48,544 bases of DNA from Bifidobacterium catulorum (GCF_003129925.1 NZ_QFFN01000018.1:1-48544), one strand, 5' to 3'; numbered from the stretch's first letter, positions 7,945-16,268 are shown. A program made the numbers and translations. Notes: a model not told the origin generated them from the sequence alone.

Positions 7945-9468
7945 CTATCGCAGCGAGGACAGCGTCCTCATGTCGTCCTTGAGATGCTCGTAGACGGACT
8001 TGTAGACCTCGAAGTACCGGCTGTAGAGCCTGTGCCCCTCCACGGTGGGCTTCACCGGCTTGTCGAGCACCTGCCACCGCTGGGTCTCCTCGTAGGTGAG
8101 CAGCCCGGTGCCGATGCCGGCGAGCATCACGTCGCCCATGTTCGCCTCGACGTCCTCCTTCGGGCAGACGACGGGGTATCCGGTCACGTCGGCGAAGATC
8201 TGCCGCCACAGCTTCGACTTGGTCACGCCGCCGGCGAGCAGGATGTGGTCGCCGAGATCGCTCGCGGTGGCCTCCATGGCGTCGCGCAGCGAATACGCCA
8301 CCGCCTCCAGGAACGCGCGGTACAGGTGCGCCTTGGTGTGCGTCAGCGACAATCCCACGATCGTGCCCTTGGCGTCGGAGTCCCAGATGGGGCTGCGCTC
8401 CCCCATGAAGTACGGCAGCACGATGAGTCCGTCGCTGCCGGCGGGCACCTTCTCGGCCTCCTCGTTGAGCTGGTCGTACACGCTGGCGCCGCCACGCCGC
8501 TGCTCCTCCTTCTCCCACTGGCAGAGGGTGTCGCGGAACCATTTGACGATGGCGCCGGCCGTGTTGCCTCCGGCGAAGTTGTAGGAGAGCCGCTTTGCGT
8601 CGTACAGGTACGGCCAGACGATCAGCCCCTTGCCCTTGACAGGCTTGTCGGAGATGAGCGCCGCGCACATCGACGTGCCGATGGCCGCCGCGTACACGCC
8701 CGGCTCGAACACGCCGAGGCCGATGTTCGCGGCGCCGCAGTCGATGCCGGATGCGATGACCGGCATGCCCGGTTCGAGTCCGAGTTCGGCGGCGATGTCG
8801 GGCTTGAGGCCGCCGACGATGTCGGTGGACTCCACGATGCGCTGGGGCATCATCGACGCCGGGATGCCCATGTCGTCCAGCAGCTCCTCGGACCAGGTGC
8901 GCGTGTTCATGTCGAAGATGCCGCCGATGTTGCCGGCGGACGAGTAGTCGATGGCCACTTCGCCGGTCATCCTGTAGATCACGTAGTCGTTGGGCGGCAG
9001 GAACAGCCTGGTCTTCGCCCAGTTCTCGGGCTCGTGGTTCTTCATCCACAGGATCTTCGTGTAGCCGTAGTAGGGGTCGGCGCCGTTCTGGGTGATGCGC
9101 AGCAGCTTCTCCTCGCCGATGTTGTCGAACACCCATCGGGTCTCCTCGTCGGCGCGGCGGTCCATCCAGATCATGCATGGGCGGATCGGCTCCATGTTCT
9201 CGTCGAGCGGGATGCCGGAGCCTCCGTAGAGGCCGGAGACGGCGATGCCCTTGATGTCGGAGGCGGGGACGCCGGCCTTGGCCACGGTGTTGCGGATGGA
9301 GTCGATGGCGCCGCGATACCAGACGTCAGGCCACTGTTCGGCCCAGAGGGGCTTCGGCGTGAGCACGTCGTATTCCTGGAGGTCCTGGGCGATGAGTTCG
9401 CCGTCGGTGTTCATGAGCACGGTCTTGGTGCCGGATGTGCCGATGTCGGTGCCGAGAAGATACTTCAT
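7945..9468 (-). CDS. FGGY-family pentulose kinase (xylulokinase-like)
   Basis: The 507-aa protein shows the FGGY sugar-kinase layout. The N-terminal ATPase phosphate-1 motif is LLGTDIGTSGTKTVLMN, then PLWAEQWPDVWYRG and CMIWMDRRAD. The second-domain signature spans YFMGERSPIWDSDAKGTIVGLSLTHTKAHLYRAFLEAVAYSL, followed by the adenosine-binding HILLAGGVTKSKLWRQIFADV. Where E. coli XylB has GQMHG at the sugar site, this protein has SGLYGGSG, so the exact ketose is uncertain. With the polyol permease and dehydrogenase upstream on the same strand, the likely substrate is a ketopentose such as D-xylulose or D-ribulose, feeding the phosphoketolase route. A terminator hairpin lies between it and the dehydrogenase, so it may be transcribed at a lower level. 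Confidence 0.85.
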   Translation of the reverse strand: MKYLLGTDIGTSGTKTVLMNTDGELIAQDLQEYDVLTPKPLWAEQWPDVWYRGAIDSIRNTVAKAGVPASDIKGIAVSGLYGGSGIPLDENMEPIRPCMIWMDRRADEETRWVFDNIGEEKLLRITQNGADPYYGYTKILWMKNHEPENWAKTRLFLPPNDYVIYRMTGEVAIDYSSAGNIGGIFDMNTRTWSEELLDDMGIPASMMPQRIVESTDIVGGLKPDIAAELGLEPGMPVIASGIDCGAANIGLGVFEPGVYAAAIGTSMCAALISDKPVKGKGLIVWPYLYDAKRLSYNFAGGNTAGAIVKWFRDTLCQWEKEEQRRGGASVYDQLNEEAEKVPAGSDGLIVLPYFMGERSPIWDSDAKGTIVGLSLTHTKAHLYRAFLEAVAYSLRDAMEATASDLGDHILLAGGVTKSKLWRQIFADVTGYPVVCPKEDVEANMGDVMLAGIGTGLLTYEETQRWQVLDKPVKPTVEGHRLYSRYFEVYKSVYEHLKDDMRTLSSLR

Positions 9469-9552
9469 TGTGTCCTCGTTTCAGATGCGAATGGATTTCG
9501 TGGGTTTCCGGGTGGTTTGCCGGTGTGTCGTGATGAAAATCGATTGATGCGC

Positions 9553-9607
9553 AGAAAAAGGCAAACCCGTCCTTCGGCCTGGCCTGATGCCCGGCCGAGG
9601 GACGGGT
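9553..9607 (-). terminator. Intrinsic terminator downstream of the polyol dehydrogenase
   Basis: On the minus strand an 18-bp hairpin with two G-T-type pairs (9607-9565; arms ACCCGTCC.. and ..GGACGGGT) is followed by TTTGCCTTTTT. It sits between the SDR and kinase genes. Confidence 0.75.
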
Positions 9608-9704
9608 GGGGTCGTATGGATGGTGCGGCGGGGTGGTAGGGCCCGCCACACCACGCCATGTCATGTCATGCCTTGCCATGCCGCGTCCGCGGCGTCGTCC
9701 GCCG

Positions 9705-10481
9705 TCAGAAGGCGGTGAAGGCGCCGTCGACGACGAAGTCGGAGCCGGTGGTGAACGTGGAGGTGTCGCCGGCCAGGTACACGCAGATGGACTGGAGCTC
9801 CTCGGGCTTGCCGAGGCGTCCCATCGGGGCCATGGCGTTCCACTGGGCGATGAGCGGCTTGAGCGACTCGGAGCTGAGGGTCAGGTCGGTGCCGATGTAG
9901 CCCGGGGAGATGCAGTTGACTCGCACGCCGCGCTTGGCCCATTCGATGGCGAGGGACTTGGTCAGCTGGATGACGCCGGCCTTGGAGGCGTTGTAGGAGC
10001 ACTGCGGCTGCGGCACGTTGACGATGTGCGCGCTCATCGACGCGGTGTTGATGATGGAGCCGTGGCCCTGCTTGAGCATGACCTTGCCGGCGGCCTGGGC
10101 GGTGAGGAAGATGCCGGTGAGGTTGATGTTGATGACCTTGGCCCACTGGGCGGGCGTCATCTCCTCGGCGGGGATGTTCATGCAGATGCCGGCGTTGTTG
10201 AACGCCACATCAAGGCCGCCGAACTCCTCGACGACCTTGGCGACCATGGCGTCGACCTGCTCGGGGACGGTCACATCGCAGGCGATGGCGAACGAGCGGC
10301 CGTCGTGCGCGGCGTCGAGCTCGGCTGCGGTCTTGGTGGCCTCGTCGATGTCGACGTCCACGATCGCCACGTTGGCGCCGGCCTCCATGAACGCGGTGGC
10401 CACGGACTTGCCGATGCCTCGCGCGCCGCCGGTGACGTAGATGTTCTTGCCGTCCAGTCGCATCTTCTCGATGATTCCCAT
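9705..10481 (-). CDS. SDR-family polyol dehydrogenase
   Basis: This is a 258-aa classical short-chain dehydrogenase. The NAD(P) motif is VTGGARGIGKS near residue 17, then NNAGI, the serine in INTASM, YNASK as the catalytic Tyr/Lys pair, and a C-terminal FVVDGAFTAF. An aspartate after the second strand (VAIVDVDIDE) points to NAD over NADP. It resembles arabinitol/ribitol/sorbitol dehydrogenases of this family. Placed between a polyol permease and a pentulose kinase, it probably oxidises a pentitol to a ketopentose. The start ATG follows ACAAAGGAGTAACC. It is the second gene after the permease, with a 94-bp gap. Confidence 0.85.
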   Translation of the reverse strand: MGIIEKMRLDGKNIYVTGGARGIGKSVATAFMEAGANVAIVDVDIDEATKTAAELDAAHDGRSFAIACDVTVPEQVDAMVAKVVEEFGGLDVAFNNAGICMNIPAEEMTPAQWAKVININLTGIFLTAQAAGKVMLKQGHGSIINTASMSAHIVNVPQPQCSYNASKAGVIQLTKSLAIEWAKRGVRVNCISPGYIGTDLTLSSESLKPLIAQWNAMAPMGRLGKPEELQSICVYLAGDTSTFTTGSDFVVDGAFTAF

Positions 10482-10575
10482 GGTTACTCCTTTGTATTGT
10501 GGTTTCTTTTGTTTATCTGGTTGGTATCTGGTTGGTCTTGGATCGGAACGTCGTGTGTCGTCCCTCGGATGGTGG

Positions 10576-11907
10576 TCAGGCCTGCTTGGCGGGACGAATC
10601 CCGTCGAGGTCGCCGGCTATGGCTTCGGCTTCGTCGATGCGCACCTCCTCGATGAGTCGGCGGCCCTTGGCGTCGAATCCGGGCTGCTTCGGGCGGATGA
10701 AGAGCGTGAGCACGAAGGCGAACGCGTACAGGATGGCGTAGGCCCAGCACACACCGCCGAATCCACCGATCGGCATGATGATGGTGGCGATCAGCGGGCC
10801 GGCGAACGTGGTCAGTCCGGCGGCGAGGTTGTAGGCGGAGAGGGCCGCGCCCTGCTCGCCCGGCGCCAGCGTGGTCACGACGGCGGTGAGCGGCACGAAC
10901 GCGCAGGTTCCGACGCCGACGAGGAAGAAGCCGAGCCACATCAGCGGGGCGTTGGCGCCGAAGAACTGCGGCACGTAGTAGACGAACAGGGTGCTGCCGG
11001 CGAGCAGCACGCAGCCGAACCAGCGCACCGGCATCATCCAGCCGAAGCGGTCGCCGAACCAGCCCCAGAACACGTTGGCGAACAGGGTGACGACGAATAC
11101 GAAGCCCCAGAAGCGCATCCAAGTCTCGGTGGGGAACCATCCGCCGCCGCCGTTGTTGTGCGTCGAAAGGTACAGCGGCATGATGACGGGGAACCCGTAG
11201 AGCACCAGGTTGTTGATCACACGCACGATGGCGGCGAAGGCGACCTGCCGGTTCTTCACGAGGATGGTCGCGCCCTTGGTGAGCTCGCGGATCTGTTCGG
11301 CGCGGTCGAGGCCTTCGGCCGCACGGCCCTTGGTGTTGGGCACGAGCAGGATGCACATGATCGTGCCGATGATGGCGAACGGCATGGCGCACCAGAAGGT
11401 CTTGTACTCGCCTAGCACGGGGATGATGTAGCTGGGCAGGTAGGCGCCGAACACGCCGATGCCCATGGAGAACGACGTCCAGAACCATCCCATCGCGCTG
11501 GAGAGCTTGGCCGGATCGACCGTCTCGGCCATGAGCACTACGAACGAGTATATGAACAGCGGATATCCCACGCCTCGTATCGAGTAGACGAACAGGATGA
11601 ACGGGTAGTTGCCGGAGGGCAACGCCGCCGCAAGGAAGATGATCTGGATGACGATCCACCATGTGGCGCCGATCAGCATGAGCCGCTTGGCACCGAACAT
11701 CTCGGCGAGCACGCCGCTGGTCCATGCGGCCGCGGCCGCGAACAGGCCGTAGACGGTGATCAGCAGCGACGCCTGTGTGGCGGCGAAGCCGTGGTCGACC
11801 ATGTATTTCGACAGGAACGTCAGCTCGAAGCCGTCTCCCGTCATGAACACCGCGATGGCGAGGAAGCCACCGATCAGTTTGCGCGTGGCGCTTGATAGTC
11901 TGCTCAT
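10576..11907 (-). CDS. MFS polyol permease (RbtT/DalT-like)
   Basis: The 443-aa protein has 12 predicted membrane segments. The text FMTGDGFELTFLSKYMV at the start and RGVGYPLFIYSFVVLMAE plus AMGWFWTSFSMGIGVFGAYLPSYIIP in the middle match the polyol permease branch of the major facilitator superfamily, to which ribitol and arabinitol transporters belong. The start at 11907 (ATGAGCCGTCTG) is preceded by AAGGAGCGAGG; the longer open frame to 12183 covers promoter sequence and is not coding. It heads the operon permease-dehydrogenase-(terminator)-kinase and is divergent from the ROK regulator. Two ROK-type operators bracket its promoter. Confidence 0.85.
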   Translation of the reverse strand: MSRLSSATRKLIGGFLAIAVFMTGDGFELTFLSKYMVDHGFAATQASLLITVYGLFAAAAAWTSGVLAEMFGAKRLMLIGATWWIVIQIIFLAAALPSGNYPFILFVYSIRGVGYPLFIYSFVVLMAETVDPAKLSSAMGWFWTSFSMGIGVFGAYLPSYIIPVLGEYKTFWCAMPFAIIGTIMCILLVPNTKGRAAEGLDRAEQIRELTKGATILVKNRQVAFAAIVRVINNLVLYGFPVIMPLYLSTHNNGGGGWFPTETWMRFWGFVFVVTLFANVFWGWFGDRFGWMMPVRWFGCVLLAGSTLFVYYVPQFFGANAPLMWLGFFLVGVGTCAFVPLTAVVTTLAPGEQGAALSAYNLAAGLTTFAGPLIATIIMPIGGFGGVCWAYAILYAFAFVLTLFIRPKQPGFDAKGRRLIEEVRIDEAEAIAGDLDGIRPAKQA

Positions 11908-12075
11908 CCTCGCTCCTTGCCGGGAGTCGAAGACGCCGTGTTCGATGCGAACGTCATCGTCCACCTCCTTGAGAAAACCGTGGCGTGCACCGCTGCATCG
12001 CCGTCGTTGTCGTTGTCGCGCGACCGGCCGCAAACCCTCATGGACCGTGCCGCGCGTTCCGCCCTGACACTTTAA

Positions 12076-12101
12076 TTGACCACTTTTCTTTAAGTGGTTG
12101 G
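12076..12101. promoter_or_regulatory. ROK-type operator 1
   Basis: The 26-bp site reads TTGACCACTTT...AAGTGGTTGG. It lies just downstream of the permease promoter and is an inverted copy of operator 2. Confidence 0.7.
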
Positions 12102-12105
12102 CTAA

Positions 12106-12135
12106 AGCATACGCACTATCGACACGCTTTGTCAA
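12106..12135 (-). promoter_or_regulatory. Promoter of the polyol operon
   Basis: On the minus strand TTGACA (12135-12130) and TATGCT (12111-12106) are separated by 18 bases, a good sigma-70-type promoter. The -35 box overlaps operator 2 and operator 1 lies just after the -10 box. Confidence 0.65.
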
Positions 12136-12158
12136 CCCACTTTTATCAAAGTGGTCAA
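12133..12158. promoter_or_regulatory. ROK-type operator 2
   Basis: The 26-bp site reads CAACCCACTTT...AAAGTGGTCAA. TATAAT directly follows at 12159-12164 and may be the -10 box of the ROK gene, so binding could repress both directions. Confidence 0.7.
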
Positions 12159-12262
12159 TATAATGGAAAAACACTGGGAACACACACGTTTCGGCAAACC
12201 GAACATCATCGTCACGGCGTGTCGCGCATTACACTGAGGTACATCGCAAGGAGGTCCAACGG

Positions 12263-13411
12263 ATGGAGATCGCAACGACCACGGCCATCAAGGAGCAGAA
12301 ACGGCAGCTCGTGCTCGGCCACATCTACCACCACCGCCACACCTCCCGCCAGGAACTCGGCATGGCATTGCCCATCAGCCTGCCCACCATCACGCAGAAC
12401 CTCAACGAACTCGAGGATTCCGGGCTCATCAGACGGTCGGGGTTCCTCGACTCCAAAGGCGGCCGGCGCGCGCAGATATACTCGTTCACGGCCGGCGCCC
12501 GCATCGCCATCGGCGTGGAGATCCTCGGCGGATCCGTCGCATTGCAGGCATACGACCTCTACGGCGAGCGCATCGACGGCAGGACCCATATGCTCGCCTA
12601 CGACAACAGCGACGAATACTACGAGACCGTCGCCGGGCACGTGAACGAGTTCGCGAACTGTCTGGACGCCGACGGATCGCGCATCCTCGGCGTCGGCTTC
12701 GCCGTGCAGGGCATCGTATCCCCCGACGGCTCCCACCTGACGTTCGGCAAGATCCTCGGCAACACCGGCCTCACCCTCGACCGCCTCAGCGAACGCATCG
12801 ACCACCCCTGCCGGCTCATCCACGACTCCCACGCCTCGGCCATCGCCGAACTGTGGATCAGCGCCGACATCAAAAACGCCACCTGCATCTACCTCGACGA
12901 GCATGTGGGCTGCGCGGTGATCTCCGGCGGACGCATCGACGAGGGCGAGAACCTGCGCAACGGCACCTGCGAGCACATGACCCTCGTCATCGGCGGACGG
13001 GAATGCTACTGCGGGCAGCGCGGATGCCTGGACGCCTACACGTCGCGCCGGTCGCTGCTGGAACGGTCGGGACGGGGCAGCCTCTCCGATTTCTTCACCC
13101 AGGCGCACAACGGCGACCCCGACTGCGTGCGGCTGCTCGACGAATATCTGACGTATCTGGCCTACGCAATCAAGAACATGAGGACGGTGCTCAGCAACGA
13201 CATCATCATCGGCGGACGCATCGCCTATCTGCTCTCGGACAACGACTTCGCCACGCTGCGGGAGAAGACGGCGGCCATCGCGTCGTTCCCCGACGACCGG
13301 TTCGACATCATCCGGGGCGCATGCTCGCAGGGGCAGAACATCTTCGGCGCGGCGCTGTCGTACATCAAACCGTTCCTCGACCAGGAGATCGGCGCCTACA
13401 ACCGGCGGTAG
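12263..13411 (+). CDS. ROK-family transcriptional regulator of the polyol operon
   Basis: The 382-aa protein has an N-terminal winged helix (about residues 14-65, ISLPTITQNLNELEDSGLI) joined to a ROK sugar-binding domain. The ROK zinc motif is intact (H238, then C248, C250 and C255 in ECYCGQRGC). The usual kinase ExGH-type region reads GTCEHMTLVIGG, and the phosphate-binding loops are not well kept, so it is a regulator rather than a sugar kinase. ATG at 12263 follows AAGGAGG with 8-nt spacing. It is divergent from the permease, and two palindromes in between are its likely binding sites. The inducer is probably the polyol or its ketose. Confidence 0.9.
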   Translation: MEIATTTAIKEQKRQLVLGHIYHHRHTSRQELGMALPISLPTITQNLNELEDSGLIRRSGFLDSKGGRRAQIYSFTAGARIAIGVEILGGSVALQAYDLYGERIDGRTHMLAYDNSDEYYETVAGHVNEFANCLDADGSRILGVGFAVQGIVSPDGSHLTFGKILGNTGLTLDRLSERIDHPCRLIHDSHASAIAELWISADIKNATCIYLDEHVGCAVISGGRIDEGENLRNGTCEHMTLVIGGRECYCGQRGCLDAYTSRRSLLERSGRGSLSDFFTQAHNGDPDCVRLLDEYLTYLAYAIKNMRTVLSNDIIIGGRIAYLLSDNDFATLREKTAAIASFPDDRFDIIRGACSQGQNIFGAALSYIKPFLDQEIGAYNRR

Positions 13412-13438
13412 GCATCGAAGCGGTCATAATCATAGATA

Positions 13439-13460
13439 CGAATCCCCATATCGGGATTCG
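13439..13460 (+). terminator. Hairpin after the ROK gene
   Basis: An 8-bp perfect stem CGAATCCC/GGGATTCG has a 6-nt loop and is followed by TTCCC, 28 bp after the ROK stop. Confidence 0.5.
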
Positions 13461-13517
13461 TTCCCATACATCGAGGACACCGGCCGAGCATCAACGACCC
13501 GACCGGGGATCGGCCAT

Positions 13518-13562
13518 GACGGACGACGCCGCGAAATCATGAATTCGGCGACTTCGTCCGTC
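13518..13562. repeat. 45-bp palindromic element, copy 1
   Basis: The ends are GACGGACGA and TCGTCCGTC, exact inverted repeats. An element with the same ends and the same 45-bp length lies at 33618-33662. Confidence 0.6.
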
Positions 13563-13660
13563 AGACGATCATCGGCCGCGAACGAAGAACCGCATGATTG
13601 CAACGTTTCTGAACAATCCCCTCGTGTTTGGCGAAGGATGACGCCGTGAAATCACACAAT

Positions 13661-13700
13661 ATGACCCGTCGTCCATCGAAAATGATGGACGACGGGTCAT
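13661..13700. terminator. Perfect 17-bp hairpin downstream of gnd
   Basis: ATGACCCGTCGTCCATC pairs exactly with GATGGACGACGGGTCAT around GAAAAT. It lies 63 bp past the gnd stop on the minus strand. No T-tract follows, so the terminator role is inferred from position. Confidence 0.6.
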
Positions 13701-13762
13701 GCCACGCCAGATCGGCATGTCGTCCGTCCGACCGAAGCCGGATGGACGACGCCCCAACGCCC

Positions 13763-14656
13763 CTAGTGCGTGGCGATCTCGTCGACCTTGGTGACGTGGC
13801 CGCCGAACTGGGCGCGCATGGCGGTGACGACGCGCAGCACGTCGTCGGCGCCGCCGCGCGAAGCCTGACGCGCATAGAGCGCGGCACCGGTCGCAGGCGT
13901 CGGCACGCCGAGTTCGAGCGCGGCCTCGACCATCCACTTGGCCTCGCCGGACTCGTTGGCGACCGCCGGCACGTCACGCAGTTCGGGATCGTCCTTCGTG
14001 GCGTTCTCGAACAGGTCGAGCAGCCAGGAGGCGACGACCGACCCCTCGCGCCACGAGACCATGGTTTTGGCGGCGTCGTCGATGTATTCGCTGCGCATCA
14101 TGGTGGCGAAGCCCTCGCCGAACGCCTGCATCATGCCGTATTCGATGCCGTTGTGCACCATCTTGGCGAAATGGCCGCCGCCGACCGGCCCGGCAAGCAC
14201 CAGACCGTACTCCCCCTCCGGCTTGAGGGTCTCCAGCAGGGGCCGCACATGGTCGAACGTCTCCCGTTCGCCACCGAGCATGAGCGCGTATCCGCGTTCG
14301 GCACCCCACACGCCGCCGGAGACGCCGCAGTCGAGGAACCGGATGCCCTTCTCGGCCAGCGAGGCGGCATGGGCGCGGTCCTCGGTGTATTTGGAGTTGC
14401 CGCCGTCGATGACGATGTCGCCGGGGTCGAGCAGTGACTTCAGCCCGTCGATGGTGGATTCGGTGGGCACGCCCGCCGGCACCATGACCCAGACCACGCG
14501 GGGCGCGTCCAGCGCGGCGACCAGCGCGGCGAGGCTGTCGACGTCGCGGCCGGACTCCGGGTTCATGTCGAAGCCGACGACCTCATGGCCGCCGTCGCGA
14601 AGCCGCCTGACCATGTTGCCGCCCATGCGGCCGAGTCCGATCATTCCGATCTGCAT
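13763..14656 (-). CDS. gnd: 6-phosphogluconate dehydrogenase, decarboxylating (short type)
   Basis: The 297-aa enzyme converts 6-phosphogluconate to ribulose-5-phosphate, CO2 and reduced cofactor. The N-terminal Rossmann motif is MIGLGRMGGNM. The family signature VIDGGNSKYTEDRAHA follows, then the catalytic HFAKMVHNGIEYGMMQ (Lys and Asn) and the C-terminal ATGAALYARQASR. At about 300 residues it belongs to the short, usually NAD-preferring branch (GntZ/YqeC-like), not the 470-aa enzyme. Its position directly after gntK shows a gluconate-catabolic role. A 15-bp tandem repeat lies in the gap to gntK. The ribosome binding site is weak (AAAAGAG). Confidence 0.93.
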   Translation of the reverse strand: MQIGMIGLGRMGGNMVRRLRDGGHEVVGFDMNPESGRDVDSLAALVAALDAPRVVWVMVPAGVPTESTIDGLKSLLDPGDIVIDGGNSKYTEDRAHAASLAEKGIRFLDCGVSGGVWGAERGYALMLGGERETFDHVRPLLETLKPEGEYGLVLAGPVGGGHFAKMVHNGIEYGMMQAFGEGFATMMRSEYIDDAAKTMVSWREGSVVASWLLDLFENATKDDPELRDVPAVANESGEAKWMVEAALELGVPTPATGAALYARQASRGGADDVLRVVTAMRAQFGGHVTKVDEIATH

Positions 14657-14671
14657 GATTGTGCTCTTTTC

Positions 14672-14761
14672 TCTGTGCCGTTGTTTTCTATGCCGTTGTT
14701 TTCTATGCCGTTGGTTTCTGTGCCGTTGGTTTCTATGACGTCGGTTCCTATGCCGCCGGTT
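14672..14761. repeat. Six tandem 15-bp repeats between gntK and gnd
   Basis: Units such as TCTATGCCGTTGGTT repeat six times (14672-686, 687-701, 702-716, 717-731, 732-746, 747-761) with small changes, decaying towards gntK. The array fills most of the gntK-gnd gap and abuts the gnd ribosome binding site. Confidence 0.8.
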
Positions 14762-14803
14762 TTATGGCATGGCTCCCCGCGATGGCGCGAAGAGCCCAGG
14801 GGC

Positions 14804-15334
14804 TCAGGCCGCGAGCGCGCGCTCCTCCTTGGCCGCATGCTCCTCGACCGCGGCAAGCGCACGGGCGACCATCTCGTCCATACTGCCCTCGATGGACACC
14901 GTGATGCCGGGCTCGTCGTCCTCAAGCGGTTCGAGGTCGGCGAACTGGCTGGGAAGCAGCGACGGCGGCATGTAGTGGCCCTTGCGCTTGGACATGCGCT
15001 CGCCGATGACCTCCTCGCTGCCGACCATGTGCACGAAGAACACGGGGATGTCCTTGCGCAGCACGTCGCGATAGGCGCGTTTGAGGGCCGAGCAGGAGAC
15101 CACGGTGGACTCCCCTTCGGCGGAGCGGTCGCGCATCCACTGGTTGATGGTACGCAGCCACGGCCAGCGGTCCTCGTCGGTGAGCGGGATGCCGGCGCGC
15201 ATCTTGTCGACGCTGGCCTTGGGATGGAATTCGTCGCCCTCGGCGTAGACGAAGCCCATGCGGTCCCGGACGGCCTCGGCGATGGTGGTCTTGCCGCAGC
15301 CGGCCACGCCCATTACCACTACATGCGTTGTCAT
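14804..15334 (-). CDS. gntK: Gluconokinase
   Basis: The 176-aa kinase phosphorylates D-gluconate to 6-phosphogluconate. The P-loop is GVAGCGKTT (residues 9-17). The gluconate-binding DEFHPKASVDKMRAGIPLTDEDRWPWL motif and the VVSCSALKRAYRDVLR segment are typical of the GntK/IdnK family. ATG at 15334 is preceded by AAAGGAGCGAACG. It heads the gntK-gnd operon and is divergent from a GntR/FCD regulator, which very probably controls it. No gluconate transporter sits in this operon; the duplicated MHS transporters nearby may serve. Confidence 0.93.
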   Translation of the reverse strand: MTTHVVVMGVAGCGKTTIAEAVRDRMGFVYAEGDEFHPKASVDKMRAGIPLTDEDRWPWLRTINQWMRDRSAEGESTVVSCSALKRAYRDVLRKDIPVFFVHMVGSEEVIGERMSKRKGHYMPPSLLPSQFADLEPLEDDEPGITVSIEGSMDEMVARALAAVEEHAAKEERALAA

Positions 15335-15395
15335 CGTTCGCTCCTTTGCTCGGTGACCGCATTGCGGCCACGATTACGACTGCAAGTTGATGGGA

Positions 15396-15407
15396 TGATT
15401 ATAATCA
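15396..15407. promoter_or_regulatory. Candidate GntR/FCD operator
   Basis: TGATTATAATCA is a perfect 12-bp palindrome about 60 bp upstream of gntK in the divergent control region. It is followed by an A/T-rich stretch (15419-15451), unusual for this DNA. Confidence 0.45.
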
Positions 15408-15510
15408 CGTTTAGTAATCTTTGTCAATTTAAAAAGAGTACTTTTAAAAAATTTCGTGTTTCCGATCGGAGGATTACGTATTCTTTTCGTTGATTGATAA
15501 TCTTTTTCTT

Positions 15511-16221
15511 ATGACCGATACGCCGAAACCCACCGACACCACGCTGATGCACCTGCCCATCGCGGATCGGCTGGCCACCGACATCATCGACGGGCCGTGG
15601 GCCGTGGGATCCAACATGACGCTTGAGGACATCCAGAACCGGTTCGGCGTCTCCCGGACGGTGGCGCGCGAGGCGGCGCGATACCTTGAGGCCACCGGCG
15701 CGGTGACGATACGGCGGCGCGTGGGACTGGTGGCGCAGGACCCCGCGACCTGGGCCGCGATGAACCCGCAGGTGATCCATTGGAAGCTGCATTCGAACCA
15801 GCGCAAGCAGGAGCTGCTGTCGCTCACCGAGCTGCGTCTCGCCGTGGAGCCGGCTGCCGCGGCATGCGCCACGCATCGGGCGTCGCTGGAGACCCGCGCG
15901 AAGATGCCGGTGCTGGCGATGGAGATGCGGCGGCACGGCGAGGCCGGTGACCTCGACCCGTTCCACGAGCTCGACATCGAGTTCCATTCGACGCTGCTGC
16001 GCAACAGCGGCAACGAGCTGTTCGCCTCGCTGGCGCCCATCGTGGAGACCATCCTGCGCGGCCGCGTGGAGATCAACATGTATCCCAGCAAGCCTTCACC
16101 GAGCGCCCTCGACGCCCATGACGAGGTCGCCGACGCCGTGTGGAAGGGCGACGCCGAACGCGCACGCCGTGCCATGCATGACATCGTCGACGAGGTCAGC
16201 ACGGTGATCGCGGCTCGATAA
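15511..16221 (+). CDS. GntR-family regulator, FCD subfamily
   Basis: The 236-aa protein has an N-terminal winged helix (LEDIQNRFGVSRTVAREAARYLEATGAVTIRRRVG) and an all-helical C-terminal FCD ligand domain. The latter has the metal-site segments LTELRLAVEPAAAACA and FHELDIEFHSTLLRNSGNEL. FCD regulators of this type respond to sugar acids such as gluconate. I chose ATG 15511 over the in-frame TTG at 15490; neither has a strong ribosome binding site. Its divergent position to gntK-gnd points to local control. The stop codon lies inside the first unit of a 14-bp tandem repeat. Confidence 0.88.
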   Translation: MTDTPKPTDTTLMHLPIADRLATDIIDGPWAVGSNMTLEDIQNRFGVSRTVAREAARYLEATGAVTIRRRVGLVAQDPATWAAMNPQVIHWKLHSNQRKQELLSLTELRLAVEPAAAACATHRASLETRAKMPVLAMEMRRHGEAGDLDPFHELDIEFHSTLLRNSGNELFASLAPIVETILRGRVEINMYPSKPSPSALDAHDEVADAVWKGDAERARRAMHDIVDEVSTVIAAR

Positions 16222-16268
16222 TCACAGCTCGATAATCACAGCTCGATAATCACAGCTCGATAATCACA
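16213..16268. repeat. Four exact tandem 14-bp repeats
   Basis: GCTCGATAATCACA repeats four times without change, beginning in the last codons of the FCD regulator and including its stop codon. The exact identity suggests recent slippage. Confidence 0.9.

Larger units (their letters stand above)
13412..13762. other. Intergenic region rich in palindromes, ROK / gnd
   Basis: The 351-bp gap lies between convergent genes. It holds a terminator-like hairpin (13439-13460), a 45-bp palindromic element (13518-13562) and a perfect 17-bp stem (13661-13700). GTCGTCC/GGACGAC words recur throughout. No gene is apparent. Confidence 0.5.

Noticed and set aside
11908..12183. N-terminal extension of the polyol permease
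   Set aside because: It would run through the promoter, both ROK operators and part of the leader, and lacks membrane-protein character; the start at 11907 has a good ribosome binding site.
14641..14925. Minus-strand frame in which the 15-bp repeats would encode (I/T)E(T/N)NG repeats
   Set aside because: It overlaps the end of gntK in another frame; the periodicity follows from the 15-bp unit, and no start signal supports it.
16213..16268. CRISPR-like array
   Set aside because: The 14-bp units are contiguous without spacers and no cas genes are in the window.
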